Shown here: in pieces, positions 1-8,733 of the stretch
How positions within the stretch are numbered: the first letter of the stretch is position 1
Layout: each line of letters starts with the position of its first letter
Source: Novosphingobium guangzhouense
GTDB taxonomy: Bacteria; Pseudomonadota; Alphaproteobacteria; Sphingomonadales; Sphingomonadaceae
DNA length: 64,000 nt
NCBI RefSeq assembly: GCF_002896965.1
Contig: NZ_LYMM01000040.1
Location: forward strand, 124,001 to 188,000
Reading direction: 5' to 3'
Made by a program: the position numbers and the translations under genes
Notes under the pieces: generated by a model
The model's database searches: none
Seen by the model: only the letters and a program-made list of their open reading frames with translations
Told to the model about the DNA's origin: nothing

Positions 1-1
1 C

Positions 2-322
2 TCGCTCAAGCTGGCGACGACTTATGCGGTGCCCGAACTCAACGACCTCAAGCTGGGAGCGCAGCTGCGCGTGCAAAACGCGACGACCGCAGTGCTGAGC
101 GATGTTGCCAGCTACGGCATCGTCGACGGCGACGTCACCCTGCGCCAGAAAGGCTATGCGATCCTTGACCTGATGGCAGGCATGCGGGTGGTCGATCACG
201 TCCGCGCCAGCGTCAACGTGCGCAACGTGACCGGCGCCAAGTACCTCAACAGCCTCAAGTGGGGTCAGGCGTTCTACGGCGCCCCTCGCAGCGCGGTGGT
301 GACACTCAGCGTCGAGTACTGA
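2..322 (+). CDS. TonB-dependent outer-membrane receptor, C-terminal end (partial)
   Basis: Only the last ~106 residues are in the window; the frame is open to the left edge. The tail shows alternating hydrophobic and polar beta-strands, with the turn NVTGAKYLNSLKWGQAFYG, the motif GAPRSAVVTLSVEY and an aromatic terminal residue, as expected for the last strands of a TonB-dependent (siderophore-type) beta-barrel. Such receptors import iron chelates or other large nutrients across the outer membrane using TonB energy. The substrate cannot be told from this fragment. It converges on nadE, leaving 16 bp between the stops. Confidence 0.8.
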   Translation, partial: SLKLATTYAVPELNDLKLGAQLRVQNATTAVLSDVASYGIVDGDVTLRQKGYAILDLMAGMRVVDHVRASVNVRNVTGAKYLNSLKWGQAFYGAPRSAVVTLSVEY

Positions 323-338
323 CGCCGGGCATGCCATC

Positions 339-1994
339 TCAGCCGCTCCTGAAGGCGTGCGTGACCGGGTAGCGCCGGTCACGCCCGAAATTGCGGGCGG
401 TCAGCTTGACGCCGGGCGGGGCCTGGCGGCGCTTGTATTCGGCGCGGTGCAGCAGGCATTCGACATGGCGCACGGTTGCAAGATCGAAGCCTTCGTTGGC
501 CAACTGCTCCACGCTCTTGTCATGCTCGACAAGGCCGACAAGGATCGGGTCGAGCACGTCGTAAGGGGGCAGGCTGTCGCTGTCGCGCTGGCCATCGTGC
601 AGTTCGGCGCTGGGGTCGCGCATCAGCACCGCTTCGGGAATGACCGGGCCTGACGGGCCAAGCCCGATGCGCGGGACATGGCCGTTGCGCCAGCGGGCCA
701 GCGCATAGACCGTGCTCTTGTAGGCATCCTTCAGCGGATTGAAGCCGCCCGCCATGTCGCCATAGATCGTCGCATAGCCGACGCTCAGTTCGCTCTTGTT
801 CGCGGTGGCCAGCAGCATCGGGCCGAACTTGTTGGAAAGCGCCATCAGCGCCGCGCCGCGCACGCGCGACTGCAGGTTTTCTTCCGCAAGATCGCGCGCC
901 GTTCCCTCGAACGCCTCGCCCAGCATGGCGTCGAAGCCGTCCACCGCCGCGCCGATCGGCATTTCGGTATAACGGATACCCAGCATCCGCGCACAGGCCG
1001 CCGCATCGTCAAGGCTCTGCCCGCTGGTGAAGCGCGAAGGCATCATGACGCCCCAGACCCGCTCCGCCCCCAGCGCATCTACGGCGATCGCCGCGCAAGT
1101 GGCCGAATCGATGCCCCCCGAAAGACCAAGGACCACGCCGGGAAATCCGTTGCGCCGCACATAGTCGCGCAGCGCCAGCACCATGGCGCTATAGATGTCC
1201 TGCGGATGGTCGGCCAGCGGCTCCATGCCGCCGCGATCGCAGCGCCAGCCCTTGACGGTCTTGGTCCAGCGGGTCTCCACGATCTGCTCTTCCCAGTCAC
1301 GCAATTGCACCGCCAGCGCTCCGTCGCCGTTCACCGCGAAGCTCGCCCCGTCGAACACCAGTTCGTCCTGTCCGCCAACGCGGTTGAGGTAGGCCAGCGG
1401 CAGTCCGGTATCCACCGCGCGCCTCTTCGCCACGCCCTCTATGCGCAGGGCCTCCTTGTTGATCTCGTAAGGGCTTCCGTTGATGGAAATGAGGATTTCC
1501 GCACCGAAATCGGCCAGATGGCGGCAGACTTCGTAGCGCCAGATATCCTCGCCCACGGGAACGCCGATCATCGTGCCGCGCAGGATCACCGGTTCCGGCA
1601 GTGGGCCGGGCTGGAACAGGCGCATCTCGTCGAAAGTACCATAGTTGGGAAGTTCGTGCTTCAGGCGCACTGCAGCCACTTTGCCCTGATCGAGCAGGGC
1701 AACCCCGTTGTGCAGCGCACCATCAAGAACGAAGGCCGACCCGACCAGCATCGCGGTGCCATCCTGCGCGGTCGCCTCGGCAAGCTGCTGGAGCTGCGCC
1801 GCCGCGCGCTCGATCAGCGCAGGCTTGAGGATCAGATCCTCGGGCGGGTAGCCGATCAGGTGGAGTTCGGGAAAGACGAGAAGGTCGCTGCGTCCGGCCG
1901 CCGCACGCGCTGCCAGAATACCGGCGGCGTTGCCGGGAATATCCCCGACCGACTGGTTGAGCTGCGCGAGCGTGATCTTCAGCGTATCGGGCAT
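339..1994 (-). CDS. nadE: NAD+ synthase, glutamine-hydrolysing type (glutaminase Cys replaced)
   Basis: 551 residues. An N-terminal nitrilase-like amidase domain (about 1-260) is followed by an NAD synthetase ATP-pyrophosphatase domain (about 270-551) with the P-loop LSGGIDSATCAA. It makes NAD+ from deamido-NAD+, ATP and an ammonia donor in the cytoplasm. Two of the three amidase catalytic residues are visible, Glu43 (VFPELHLIGYPPED) and Lys112 (LKHELPNYGTFDE). Where the family normally has ICED-W, this protein reads PVGEDIW, so the expected catalytic Cys is Gly148 (codon 1551-1553). The synthetase half looks intact, so the protein may depend on free ammonia. The start is the ATG before PDTLKITLAQLNQ; an upstream in-frame start at 2030 adds residues not typical of the family. 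Confidence 0.92.
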   Translation of the reverse strand: MPDTLKITLAQLNQSVGDIPGNAAGILAARAAAGRSDLLVFPELHLIGYPPEDLILKPALIERAAAQLQQLAEATAQDGTAMLVGSAFVLDGALHNGVALLDQGKVAAVRLKHELPNYGTFDEMRLFQPGPLPEPVILRGTMIGVPVGEDIWRYEVCRHLADFGAEILISINGSPYEINKEALRIEGVAKRRAVDTGLPLAYLNRVGGQDELVFDGASFAVNGDGALAVQLRDWEEQIVETRWTKTVKGWRCDRGGMEPLADHPQDIYSAMVLALRDYVRRNGFPGVVLGLSGGIDSATCAAIAVDALGAERVWGVMMPSRFTSGQSLDDAAACARMLGIRYTEMPIGAAVDGFDAMLGEAFEGTARDLAEENLQSRVRGAALMALSNKFGPMLLATANKSELSVGYATIYGDMAGGFNPLKDAYKSTVYALARWRNGHVPRIGLGPSGPVIPEAVLMRDPSAELHDGQRDSDSLPPYDVLDPILVGLVEHDKSVEQLANEGFDLATVRHVECLLHRAEYKRRQAPPGVKLTARNFGRDRRYPVTHAFRSG

Positions 1995-2036
1995 GGCCCG
2001 GTTGATGCCCCGCTCCCGAAGGCAGTGCAAACAAAA

Positions 2037-2061
2037 ACCCGCCCATACGAGATGGGCGGGT
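2037..2061 (-). terminator. Hairpin with T-run, minus strand
   Basis: A perfect 10-bp stem (ACCCGCCCAT / ATGGGCGGGT) with a 5-nt loop is followed on the minus strand by TTTTTG. It lies between the small lipoprotein gene and nadE, so it probably limits read-through into nadE or acts as the last of several stops for the lipoprotein transcript. Confidence 0.65.
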
Positions 2062-2101
2062 CTTGCCGTTCTGCATACGTATAAATACGCGTTACAGAAA
2101 C

Positions 2102-2126
2102 AAAAAACCCTCCCGTGGGAGAGGGC
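2102..2126 (-). terminator. Rho-independent terminator of the small lipoprotein gene
   Basis: On the minus strand the sequence reads as a GC-rich stem (CCCTCTCCC...GGGAGGG, with a small bulge) followed directly by six T. It is about 100 bp downstream of the lipoprotein stop. Two further hairpins lie between the stop and this site: 2131-2148 (GTCCGT/ACGGAC) and 2148-2184 (CTTTCCGT/ACGGAAAG). Confidence 0.7.
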
Positions 2127-2228
2127 TTCTGTCCGTCGTGAAACGGACTTTCCGTATAACCGGCGTGAACCGGCAAACGGAAAGCGGCGGGGGCTGGCAA
2201 CCCGAAGGCGGCCAGGCCCCCGAGCCGA

Positions 2229-2402
2229 TTACATCGCCTCGGACGCAGCCTCGGTCGGAACGTCGGTGGCGTCACCGGTCATCAGCTCTTCCGGAGCGGT
2301 TTCAACCGAATCCGTGGTAGCTTCAGCGGCGGGCTCACCACCGCAAGCAGCGAGCGACAGTGCGGCAACCGACGCGAACGCGGCGAAAGCAATCTTCTTC
2401 AT
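2229..2402 (-). CDS. Small entericidin-like/hypothetical lipoprotein
   Basis: 57 residues. The start MKKIAFAAFASVAALSLAAC is a classic lipoprotein signal peptide with lipobox LAAC; Cys20 would be lipidated. The mature part is about 37 residues, acidic and rich in Ala, Glu and Thr, with no recognisable fold. Short lipoproteins of this shape are common in sphingomonads, but I assign no function. The start codon is ATG at 2402 with GGGGATTCGC upstream. It is divergent from the methionine regulator, and a heavily structured 3' region follows the stop. Confidence 0.75.
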   Translation of the reverse strand: MKKIAFAAFASVAALSLAACGGEPAAEATTDSVETAPEELMTGDATDVPTEAASEAM

Positions 2403-2541
2403 GCGAATCCCCTTGCATTGTTTGGCGCATAGGCCAACGCTTGCAGGCAAGCCTGCAGTGGCATTCTTTAGACGAGACAATGGTGCAACGCAAATAGGAA
2501 TGCGATGGGCGGAAATCCGCGGATTCCCTAGGGGTTGCGCA

Positions 2542-2563
2542 CATATAAAGATATCTTTATATG
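2542..2563. promoter_or_regulatory. 22-bp perfect palindrome, candidate operator of the ArsR-type methionine regulator
   Basis: Two inverted copies of CATATAAAGAT meet with no spacer, a perfect 22-bp dyad in an otherwise GC-rich intergenic region. It ends 7 bp before the start codon of the ArsR-methyltransferase gene. ArsR/SmtB dimers bind AT-rich dyads of this size, and an autoregulated operator in front of a metF-metH operon is the simplest reading. The element also contains TATAAA/TATATG-like -10 sequences, so binding would occlude RNA polymerase. The regulator-site pairing is inferred from position. Confidence 0.75.
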
Positions 2564-2570
2564 ATCCGGC

Positions 2571-3554
2571 ATGCGGATCGACCCTCTTCTGCGCGCTCTT
2601 TCGGAGCCGACGCGCCTGCGCATCATGCGCCTGCTGGCGCATATGGAACTTGCCGTAGGAGAGCTTGCGCAAGTGCTCGGGCAAAGCCAGCCGCGCGTTT
2701 CCCGGCATATCAAGATCCTGTGCGATGCCGGCCTTGCCGAACGGCGCAAGGAAGGCAGCTGGGTGTTCCTGAGAATCGCCGTCAGCGAAACGGGCGCCTC
2801 TTCGCTGGGCACCGCCGCCGCGACGCTGCTGTCCCTCGCCGAGCGTGATGACACCCTGTTCGCCGCCCGCTGCGACGAGGATCGCCGCCACCTTGCCGCC
2901 ATCCGCGCCGGTCGCGAAGCCAGCGCCGAGGCCTACTTCGCCCGCCACGCCGCAGAATGGGACACGCTGCGTCGCCTTCATGGCGCCGACGAGCCGGTCG
3001 AAGCCGCGCTTCTTTCCGCGCTGGACGGCGAAGCGATCGGCGGCCTGCTTGACGTGGGCACCGGCACCGGCCGCATGGCGCAGCTACTTTCCACGCGCGC
3101 GGGGCGCGTGACCGCGCTGGACAAGAGCCCCGAAATGCTGCGCATCGCCCGCGCCCGCCTGCAGGACCTGCCTGCGGACAAGGTCGATCTGGTGCAGGGC
3201 GATTTCACCGCCCTGCCCTTCGCGCAGGACATGTTCGACACCGTGCTGTTCCATCAGGTGCTGCACTATGCGCAAGACCCGTCCGTGGTGCTGGGCGAGG
3301 CTGCCCGCGTGCTTCGCCCCGGCGGCCGCATCGCCGTGGTCGACCTTGCCGCGCACGAGCGCGAGGAACTGCGCGAACGCCATGCCCACGCCCGCCTCGG
3401 CTTTTCGGACGAGCAGATGCTCGCCCATCTGGCCTCTGCGGGCCTCACTCCGGCGGCGCCCGTCGCACTTCCGGGTGATCCGCTTACCGTTAAAATCTGG
3501 ACTGCGCGGCGCGATGGTGTAACCGCCCCCGCCGTATATCGAGAGACCGTTTGA
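2571..3554 (+). CDS. ArsR-family regulator fused to a SAM-dependent methyltransferase domain
   Basis: 327 residues. Residues 1-90 form an ArsR winged helix-turn-helix (LSEPTRLRIMRLL, LGQSQPRVSRHIKILCDAGL). Residues about 150-300 are a class I methyltransferase with the SAM-binding motif LLDVGTGTGRMAQLL and acidic loop ALDKSPEML. The architecture is known in alphaproteobacteria next to methionine genes, where SAM or SAH is a plausible ligand; that is inference here. It is the first gene of a tight operon with metF (stop and start overlap in TGATG), metH parts and a GNAT gene. No metal-binding cysteine motif stands out. The ATG lies 7 bp after the operator palindrome, so the message may be nearly leaderless. 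Confidence 0.88.
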   Translation: MRIDPLLRALSEPTRLRIMRLLAHMELAVGELAQVLGQSQPRVSRHIKILCDAGLAERRKEGSWVFLRIAVSETGASSLGTAAATLLSLAERDDTLFAARCDEDRRHLAAIRAGREASAEAYFARHAAEWDTLRRLHGADEPVEAALLSALDGEAIGGLLDVGTGTGRMAQLLSTRAGRVTALDKSPEMLRIARARLQDLPADKVDLVQGDFTALPFAQDMFDTVLFHQVLHYAQDPSVVLGEAARVLRPGGRIAVVDLAAHEREELRERHAHARLGFSDEQMLAHLASAGLTPAAPVALPGDPLTVKIWTARRDGVTAPAVYRETV

Positions 3555-4462
3555 TGACCGCTTCCCATCGCGCCGCAGAATCGCCCCTTTTCGCAGGGCT
3601 GCCCGGCGACATTTCCGTTTCCTTCGAATTCTTCCCGCCCAAGTCGGAGAAGATGGAGGAGCAGCTGTGGGACGCGATCACCCAGCTGGCCCCGCTCGAT
3701 CCCGCGTTCGTTTCGGTAACGTATGGCGCGGGCGGCTCCACGCGTGAGCGTACCCATGCCACGGTATCGCGCATCGTGAAGGAAACTTCGCTGGTTCCCG
3801 CCGCGCACCTTACCTGTGTAGCGGCGAGCAAGGCGGAAATCGACGAAGTGGTCGACCAGTACTGGGAAGCGGGCGTGCGTCACATCGTTGCCCTGCGCGG
3901 CGATCCGCCGCCGTCCGACGGTGGCCGCTTCGTGCCCCACCCCGAAGGTTACGCCAGCGCCGCCGAACTCGTCGTGGGGCTGAAGAAGCGCCACGACTTC
4001 GAGATTTCGGTCGCCGCCTATCCCGAAGTCCACCCCGAGGCCGTCAGCGCGCAAGTCGACCTGGATAACCTCAAGCGCAAGATCGATGCGGGCGCGACCC
4101 GCGCGATCACGCAGTTCTTCTTTTCGACCGACGCCTATTTCCGCTTCATGGACAAGGTGCTGGCCGCGGGCATCACCGCGCCGATCCTGCCGGGCATCAT
4201 GCCCGTCACCAGCTTCACCGCGATTCGCCGGATGAGCGGCAACACCGAAATCCCCGGCTGGCTGGAAACGATGTTCGACGGGCTCGACGACCGCCCCGGC
4301 CCGCGCGCCCTCGTCGCTGCTGTTGCTGCAGCGGACTTGTGCAAGCGCCTGTACGAAGGCGGCGTGCGCGATTTCCATTTCTATACCCTCAACCGCGCCG
4401 AGCAGGCTTACGCGATCTGCCAGCTTCTCGGCCTGCGCCCTGCCAAGGAGCTTGTCGCATGA
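3554..4462 (+). CDS. metF: Methylenetetrahydrofolate reductase
   Basis: 302 residues from ATG 3554 (TTG 3551 is an alternative). It reduces 5,10-methylene-THF to 5-methyl-THF using a flavin, supplying the methyl group for methionine synthase. Family motifs seen include SFEFFPPKSEKMEEQLW near the N-terminus, FVSVTYGAGGSTRERT, the FAD/folate-site segment VALRGDPP, and ITQFFFSTDAYFRF with LPGIMPVTSF in the second half of the barrel. Length matches bacterial MetF. The start overlaps the stop of the regulator gene and its own stop overlaps the metH start (ATGA), showing translational coupling through the operon. Confidence 0.95.
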   Translation: MTASHRAAESPLFAGLPGDISVSFEFFPPKSEKMEEQLWDAITQLAPLDPAFVSVTYGAGGSTRERTHATVSRIVKETSLVPAAHLTCVAASKAEIDEVVDQYWEAGVRHIVALRGDPPPSDGGRFVPHPEGYASAAELVVGLKKRHDFEISVAAYPEVHPEAVSAQVDLDNLKRKIDAGATRAITQFFFSTDAYFRFMDKVLAAGITAPILPGIMPVTSFTAIRRMSGNTEIPGWLETMFDGLDDRPGPRALVAAVAAADLCKRLYEGGVRDFHFYTLNRAEQAYAICQLLGLRPAKELVA

Positions 4463-5517
4463 CCGTGCGTGAAACTTTCCTTGCCGAAGCGGCCAAGCGC
4501 ATCCTGATCACGGACGGCGCATTCGGCACCGAGATCCAGAACTGGAAGCTGTCGGAAGCCGACTATGCCGGTACGCTTGGCCTTTCGCATGAGCAGAAGG
4601 GCAACAACGATATCCTGGCGCTGACCAAGCCCGAAGTGCCCGAGGCGATCCACCGTGCCTACTTCGAAGCGGGTGCGGACATTGCCGAGACAAACACCTT
4701 CTCCGCCAACCGCATCAGCCAGGCCGACTACGGTGCGGAGCATCTGGTGCGCGAGATCAACGTCGAATCGGCAAAGCTGGCGCGCAAGCTGGCCGATGAA
4801 TATCAGGCAAAGGATGGGCGCCCCCGCTTCGTGGCGGGCGCGATCGGGCCGACGAACAAGACGCTCTCGCTCAGCCCCGACGTCAACGATCCGGGCTATC
4901 GCGAGATCGACTGGGACACGCTGGTCGACGTCTACAAGGAACAGGCCGCAGCCCTTGTCGAAGGCGGCGCGGACTTTATCCTGATCGAGACGGTGTTCGA
5001 TACCCTGAATGCCAAGGCGGGCGTCATGGCCGTGCGCCAGCTTGAGGCGGAACTCGGCCGCGAAGTGCCGATCATGCTGTCGATGACGCTGACCGACCTC
5101 TCGGGCCGCAACCTGTCCGGCCACACGGTCGAGGCGTTCTGGCATGCCGTGCGCCATGCAAAGCCGGTCACCATCGGCCTCAACTGTTCGTTCGGTGCCA
5201 CCCAGCTGCGCCCGCACGTGAAGACGCTGTCGGAGATCGCTGACACCCTGATCATGATCTATCCCAACGCAGGGCTTCCCAACGAGCTGGGCGCCTATGA
5301 CGAGATGCCGGAAACGACGGCGGGCTTTGTCGGCGAATGGGCCGTGGCGGGGCAGGTCAACGTGCTGGGTGGCTGCTGCGGTTCCACCCCTGCACATATC
5401 AAGGCGATCGCCGGCAAGGTTGCGGGCATGGAGCCGCGCCATCTGCCCGAACTGGAGCCGGTAACGCGGCTTGCGGGCCTTGAGCCTTTCACCATGCTTT
5501 CCTCTGCGGTGGCGTGA
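4459..5517 (+). CDS. metH: Methionine synthase, homocysteine-binding (Hcy S-methyltransferase) subunit
   Basis: 352 residues corresponding to the first module of cobalamin-dependent MetH. It carries the zinc ligands in LNCSFGATQLRPHV (first Cys) and VLGGCCGSTPAHI (Cys pair), and the barrel start ITDGAFGTEIQNWKLSE. It binds and activates homocysteine for methyl transfer. In this lineage MetH is split; the pterin, B12 and reactivation modules are in the gene at 6057. The ATG overlaps the metF stop by 4 bp. It is not a complete methionine synthase alone. Confidence 0.92.
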   Translation: MTVRETFLAEAAKRILITDGAFGTEIQNWKLSEADYAGTLGLSHEQKGNNDILALTKPEVPEAIHRAYFEAGADIAETNTFSANRISQADYGAEHLVREINVESAKLARKLADEYQAKDGRPRFVAGAIGPTNKTLSLSPDVNDPGYREIDWDTLVDVYKEQAAALVEGGADFILIETVFDTLNAKAGVMAVRQLEAELGREVPIMLSMTLTDLSGRNLSGHTVEAFWHAVRHAKPVTIGLNCSFGATQLRPHVKTLSEIADTLIMIYPNAGLPNELGAYDEMPETTAGFVGEWAVAGQVNVLGGCCGSTPAHIKAIAGKVAGMEPRHLPELEPVTRLAGLEPFTMLSSAVA

Positions 5518-6035
5518 TGGATTCGCTGCCGATCTGGCGTCTGCGCCCCGCGGGTCCTGACGATGCCGACGCGCTGGCTCTTGTGGGCGCGGCGACCTTC
5601 CTTGAAAGCTTTGCCGGGGTGATCGACGGCGCGGGCCTCGTCGCGCACTGCGCGCGGCAGCATTCTGCCGAGACGTACCACGCCTATTTCGCCAAAGGCG
5701 CGAAGGCGTGGCTGGCCGAGATCGAGCCCGGCGGCGCGCCGGTGGCCTATGCCCTGCTGTGCGAGCCCGAGATCGAACACGCCGGGGACGGCGACATCGA
5801 ACTGAAGCGCATCTACATCCTGTCGCGTTTTCAGGGATCGACCATTGCCCCCGCGCTGATGCAGGCGGTCGTCGCTGCGTCTGCGGGCCGTTCGCGGCTG
5901 CTGCTGGGCGTGAAGGACGATAACCACCGCGCCTTCTCCTTCTATGCCAAGCACGGCTTCGAAACGATCGGCACCCGCCAGTTCGATGTCGGCGGCAAGA
6001 CCTACAACGACTTCGTGCTCGCGCGCGCGCTTTAG
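5517..6035 (+). CDS. GNAT-family N-acetyltransferase between the two metH parts
   Basis: 172 residues from ATG 5517, overlapping the upstream stop (TGATG); GTG 5514 also possible. The GNAT fold is recognisable from the start IWRLRPAGPDDADAL, the central strand IELKRIYILSRFQGSTIAPALMQ (acetyl-CoA loop, here QGSTIA in the place of the usual Q/RxxGxG/A) and the C-terminal HGFETIGTRQFDVGGKTYND. Substrate unknown; resemblance is to the RimI/amino-acid acetyltransferase type. Overlapping junctions on the left and a 21-bp gap on the right indicate co-transcription with metH. Confidence 0.85.
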   Translation: MDSLPIWRLRPAGPDDADALALVGAATFLESFAGVIDGAGLVAHCARQHSAETYHAYFAKGAKAWLAEIEPGGAPVAYALLCEPEIEHAGDGDIELKRIYILSRFQGSTIAPALMQAVVAASAGRSRLLLGVKDDNHRAFSFYAKHGFETIGTRQFDVGGKTYNDFVLARAL

Positions 6036-6056
6036 AACTTGACGAGAACCATACCC

Positions 6057-8681
6057 ATGACCGCCACATCTTCCGGCTCCCGTTTCGTCAACATCGGTGA
6101 GCGCACCAACGTCACCGGTTCGGCCAAGTTCAAGAAGTTGATCATGGCCGGCGATTACCCGGCCGCCATCGAGGTCGCCCGCCAGCAGGTGGAGAACGGC
6201 GCGCAGGTCATCGACGTCAACATGGACGAGGGCCTGCTCGACGCGGTGGAGGCGATGACCACCTACCTCAAGCTGATCGCCGCAGAGCCCGATATCGCGC
6301 GCGTGCCGGTGATGGTCGACAGTTCCAAGTGGGAGGTGATCGAAGCGGGCCTGAAGTGCGTTTCGGGCAAGCCGATCGTCAATTCGATCTCGATGAAGGA
6401 AGGCGAGGAACAGTTCCTCGATCACGCACGCAAGTGCATGGCCTATGGCGCCGCCGTGGTCGTCATGGCCTTCGATGAGACGGGCCAGGCCGACACCAAG
6501 GAGCGCAAGATCGAGATCTGCGAGCGCGCCTACAAGCTGCTCGTCGGCATCGACTTCCCGCCCGAGGATATCATCTTCGACCCCAACGTCTTCGCCGTCG
6601 CCACCGGCATCGAGGAGCATGACCGCTATGGTCTGGACTTCATCGAGGCGGTTGTGGAAATCAGGGCGCGCTGCCCGCACGTCCACTTCTCGGGCGGCCT
6701 TTCCAATCTCTCTTTCAGCTTCCGCGGTAACGAGACGGTGCGCCGCGCGATGCATTCGGTGTTCCTGTACCACGCGATTCCCGCAGGGCTCGACATGGCG
6801 ATCGTCAACGCCGGGCAGCTCGACGTTTACGACCAGATCGACCCGGCCCTCCGCGAAGCCTGCGAAGACGTGATCATGATGCGCCGCCCCGGCGTGGGTG
6901 AGGACGGCAAGACCGCCACCGAACGCCTGATCGAACTGGCCGAAAGCTACAAGGGCGTCAACAAGGCCGAGGAAAAGGCCGCCGAGGAATGGCGCGGCTG
7001 GGACGTGGTCAAGCGCATCGAACACGCGCTGGTGCGCGGCATCGACGCCTATGTGGTGGAAGACACCGAAGAAGCCCGCGCCGCCATCGCCGCTGCCGGT
7101 GGGCGTCCGATCGAAGTCATCGAAGGCCCGCTGATGGGCGGAATGAACGTGGTTGGCGACCTGTTCGGTTCGGGCAAGATGTTCCTGCCGCAAGTCGTGA
7201 AATCGGCGCGCGTGATGAAGAAGGCCGTCGCCCACCTGATACCCTTCATCGAAGCGGAAAAGGACGCCAAGACCAAGGCGAAGGGCCGCATCATCATGGC
7301 CACCGTCAAGGGCGACGTCCACGATATCGGCAAGAACATTGTCGGCGTCGTGCTCCAGTGCAACGGCTACGAAGTGATCGACCTTGGCGTCATGGTGCCG
7401 TGGTCGAAGATCCTCGAATCGGCGAACGAAAATCAGGCCGATATCATCGGTCTTTCGGGCCTCATCACCCCCTCGCTCGACGAGATGGTGACCGTGGCCG
7501 AGGAAATGCAGCGCGCGGAAATGAACATCCCGCTGCTCATCGGCGGCGCGACCACTTCCAAGGTCCACACCGCGCTGCGCATCGATCCGGCCTATACCGG
7601 CACCGTGGTCCACGTGCTCGACGCCAGCCGCGCGGTGGGCGTGGCATCGCAGCTTTTGTCCGACACGCAGGCGGAAGGCTTCAAGTCCTCGGTCGCGATC
7701 GATTACGAGAAGGTCCGGGAAGCCCGCGCGGGCAAGGGGCAGAGCGACCTGCTGCCGCTGGCCGATGCGCGCGCCAACGCCTTCCCCTCGGACTTCGCGC
7801 ACAAGCCCGCGGCGCCCGCACAGCCGGGCCTGCATGTGTTCGAGGACTGGGACTTGAAGGATCTGGTCGAGACGTTCGACTGGACACCGTTCTTCCGTGC
7901 ATGGGAACTGGCGGGAACGTACCCGGCAATCCTGACCGACGACGTGGTCGGTGAAAGCGCCACCAGCCTCTTCGCCGATGCGCAGGCGATGCTGGCGAAA
8001 ATCATCGACGAAAAGTGGCTGACCGCACGCGGCGTCTGCGCCTTCTGGCCGGCGCATTCCGAGGGCGATGATATCCTTCTGGGAGACGGAACGCGTCTGC
8101 CGTTCCTGCGCCAGCAGTTCAAGAAGTCGCGCGGGCGCGCAAACTTCTGCCTGTCGGACTTTGTCGCGCCGCAGGACGACTGGCTCGGCGGGTTCGCGGT
8201 GGGCATCCACGGCATCGAACCGCATCTGGAACGCTTCAAGGCCGCGCACGACGACTACTCGGACATTCTGCTCAAGGCCCTCGCCGACCGCTTCGCCGAA
8301 GCCTTTGCAGAGCGCCTGCACAGCCACGTGCGCACTACCCTGTGGGGCTACGCGCCCGATGAACAGCTCACCAACGAAGCCCTGATCCGCGAGGAATATC
8401 GCGGCATCCGCCCGGCCCCCGGCTACCCGGCCTGCCCGGACCATTCGTTGAAGCCGATCCTGTTCGATCTGCTGAAGGCGCAGCACAACGCGGGCATCGT
8501 ACTGACCGAAAGCCAGGCCATGCTGCCGACGGCGGCGGTTTCCGGCTTCTACTTCGCCCACCCCGAAAGCCAGTACTTCGGCGTCGCGCGCATCGGCCGC
8601 GACCAGCTGGAAGACTACGCAGGCCGTCGCGGCGTGGACCTTGCCACCGCCGAACGCTGGCTGCGCCCCAATCTGGACTGA
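6057..8681 (+). CDS. metH: Methionine synthase, pterin/cobalamin/reactivation subunit
   Basis: 874 residues. Order of modules: pterin-binding barrel (about 5-270, start [18 protein letters not shown]), cobalamin cap and Rossmann domain (about 330-560, B12 motif [20 protein letters not shown] whose His is the lower cobalt ligand), and SAM-dependent reactivation domain (about 580-870, with [11 protein letters not shown]). It transfers methyl from methyl-THF via cobalamin to homocysteine held by the 4459-5517 subunit. TTG 6039 is a possible earlier start, but ATG 6057 followed by [16 protein letters not shown] fits better. No cobalamin riboswitch is visible in the operon leader. Confidence 0.95.
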   Translation: MTATSSGSRFVNIGERTNVTGSAKFKKLIMAGDYPAAIEVARQQVENGAQVIDVNMDEGLLDAVEAMTTYLKLIAAEPDIARVPVMVDSSKWEVIEAGLKCVSGKPIVNSISMKEGEEQFLDHARKCMAYGAAVVVMAFDETGQADTKERKIEICERAYKLLVGIDFPPEDIIFDPNVFAVATGIEEHDRYGLDFIEAVVEIRARCPHVHFSGGLSNLSFSFRGNETVRRAMHSVFLYHAIPAGLDMAIVNAGQLDVYDQIDPALREACEDVIMMRRPGVGEDGKTATERLIELAESYKGVNKAEEKAAEEWRGWDVVKRIEHALVRGIDAYVVEDTEEARAAIAAAGGRPIEVIEGPLMGGMNVVGDLFGSGKMFLPQVVKSARVMKKAVAHLIPFIEAEKDAKTKAKGRIIMATVKGDVHDIGKNIVGVVLQCNGYEVIDLGVMVPWSKILESANENQADIIGLSGLITPSLDEMVTVAEEMQRAEMNIPLLIGGATTSKVHTALRIDPAYTGTVVHVLDASRAVGVASQLLSDTQAEGFKSSVAIDYEKVREARAGKGQSDLLPLADARANAFPSDFAHKPAAPAQPGLHVFEDWDLKDLVETFDWTPFFRAWELAGTYPAILTDDVVGESATSLFADAQAMLAKIIDEKWLTARGVCAFWPAHSEGDDILLGDGTRLPFLRQQFKKSRGRANFCLSDFVAPQDDWLGGFAVGIHGIEPHLERFKAAHDDYSDILLKALADRFAEAFAERLHSHVRTTLWGYAPDEQLTNEALIREEYRGIRPAPGYPACPDHSLKPILFDLLKAQHNAGIVLTESQAMLPTAAVSGFYFAHPESQYFGVARIGRDQLEDYAGRRGVDLATAERWLRPNLD

Positions 8682-8688
8682 TCGCCAA

Positions 8689-8722
8689 CCGCGTCATCCC
8701 GGTATCGACAGGGATGACGCGG
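8689..8722. terminator. 12-bp hairpin after the methionine operon
   Basis: CCGCGTCATCCC and its exact complement GGGATGACGCGG flank a 10-nt loop immediately after the metH stop. There is no T-run on either strand, so it may act as a Rho-dependent or mRNA-protecting hairpin, or be a REP-like element, between the convergent metH and 8734-8988 genes. Confidence 0.5.
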
Positions 8723-8733
8723 AAACGCGAGCT

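Noticed and set aside
678..2084. Long plus-strand open frame opposite nadE
   Set aside because: Composition is that of a high-GC shadow frame (Arg/His/Gln-rich), with no motif; the minus-strand frame is a clear NAD synthase.
3541..3560. SAM or SAH riboswitch ahead of metF
   Set aside because: The metF start overlaps the preceding stop codon, leaving no leader, and the operon head has only the DNA palindrome.
5295..8561. 1088-codon minus-strand open frame opposite metH
   Set aside because: Anti-sense shadow of a conserved methionine synthase; residues are Asp/His/Arg-rich low-information sequence without a start signal.
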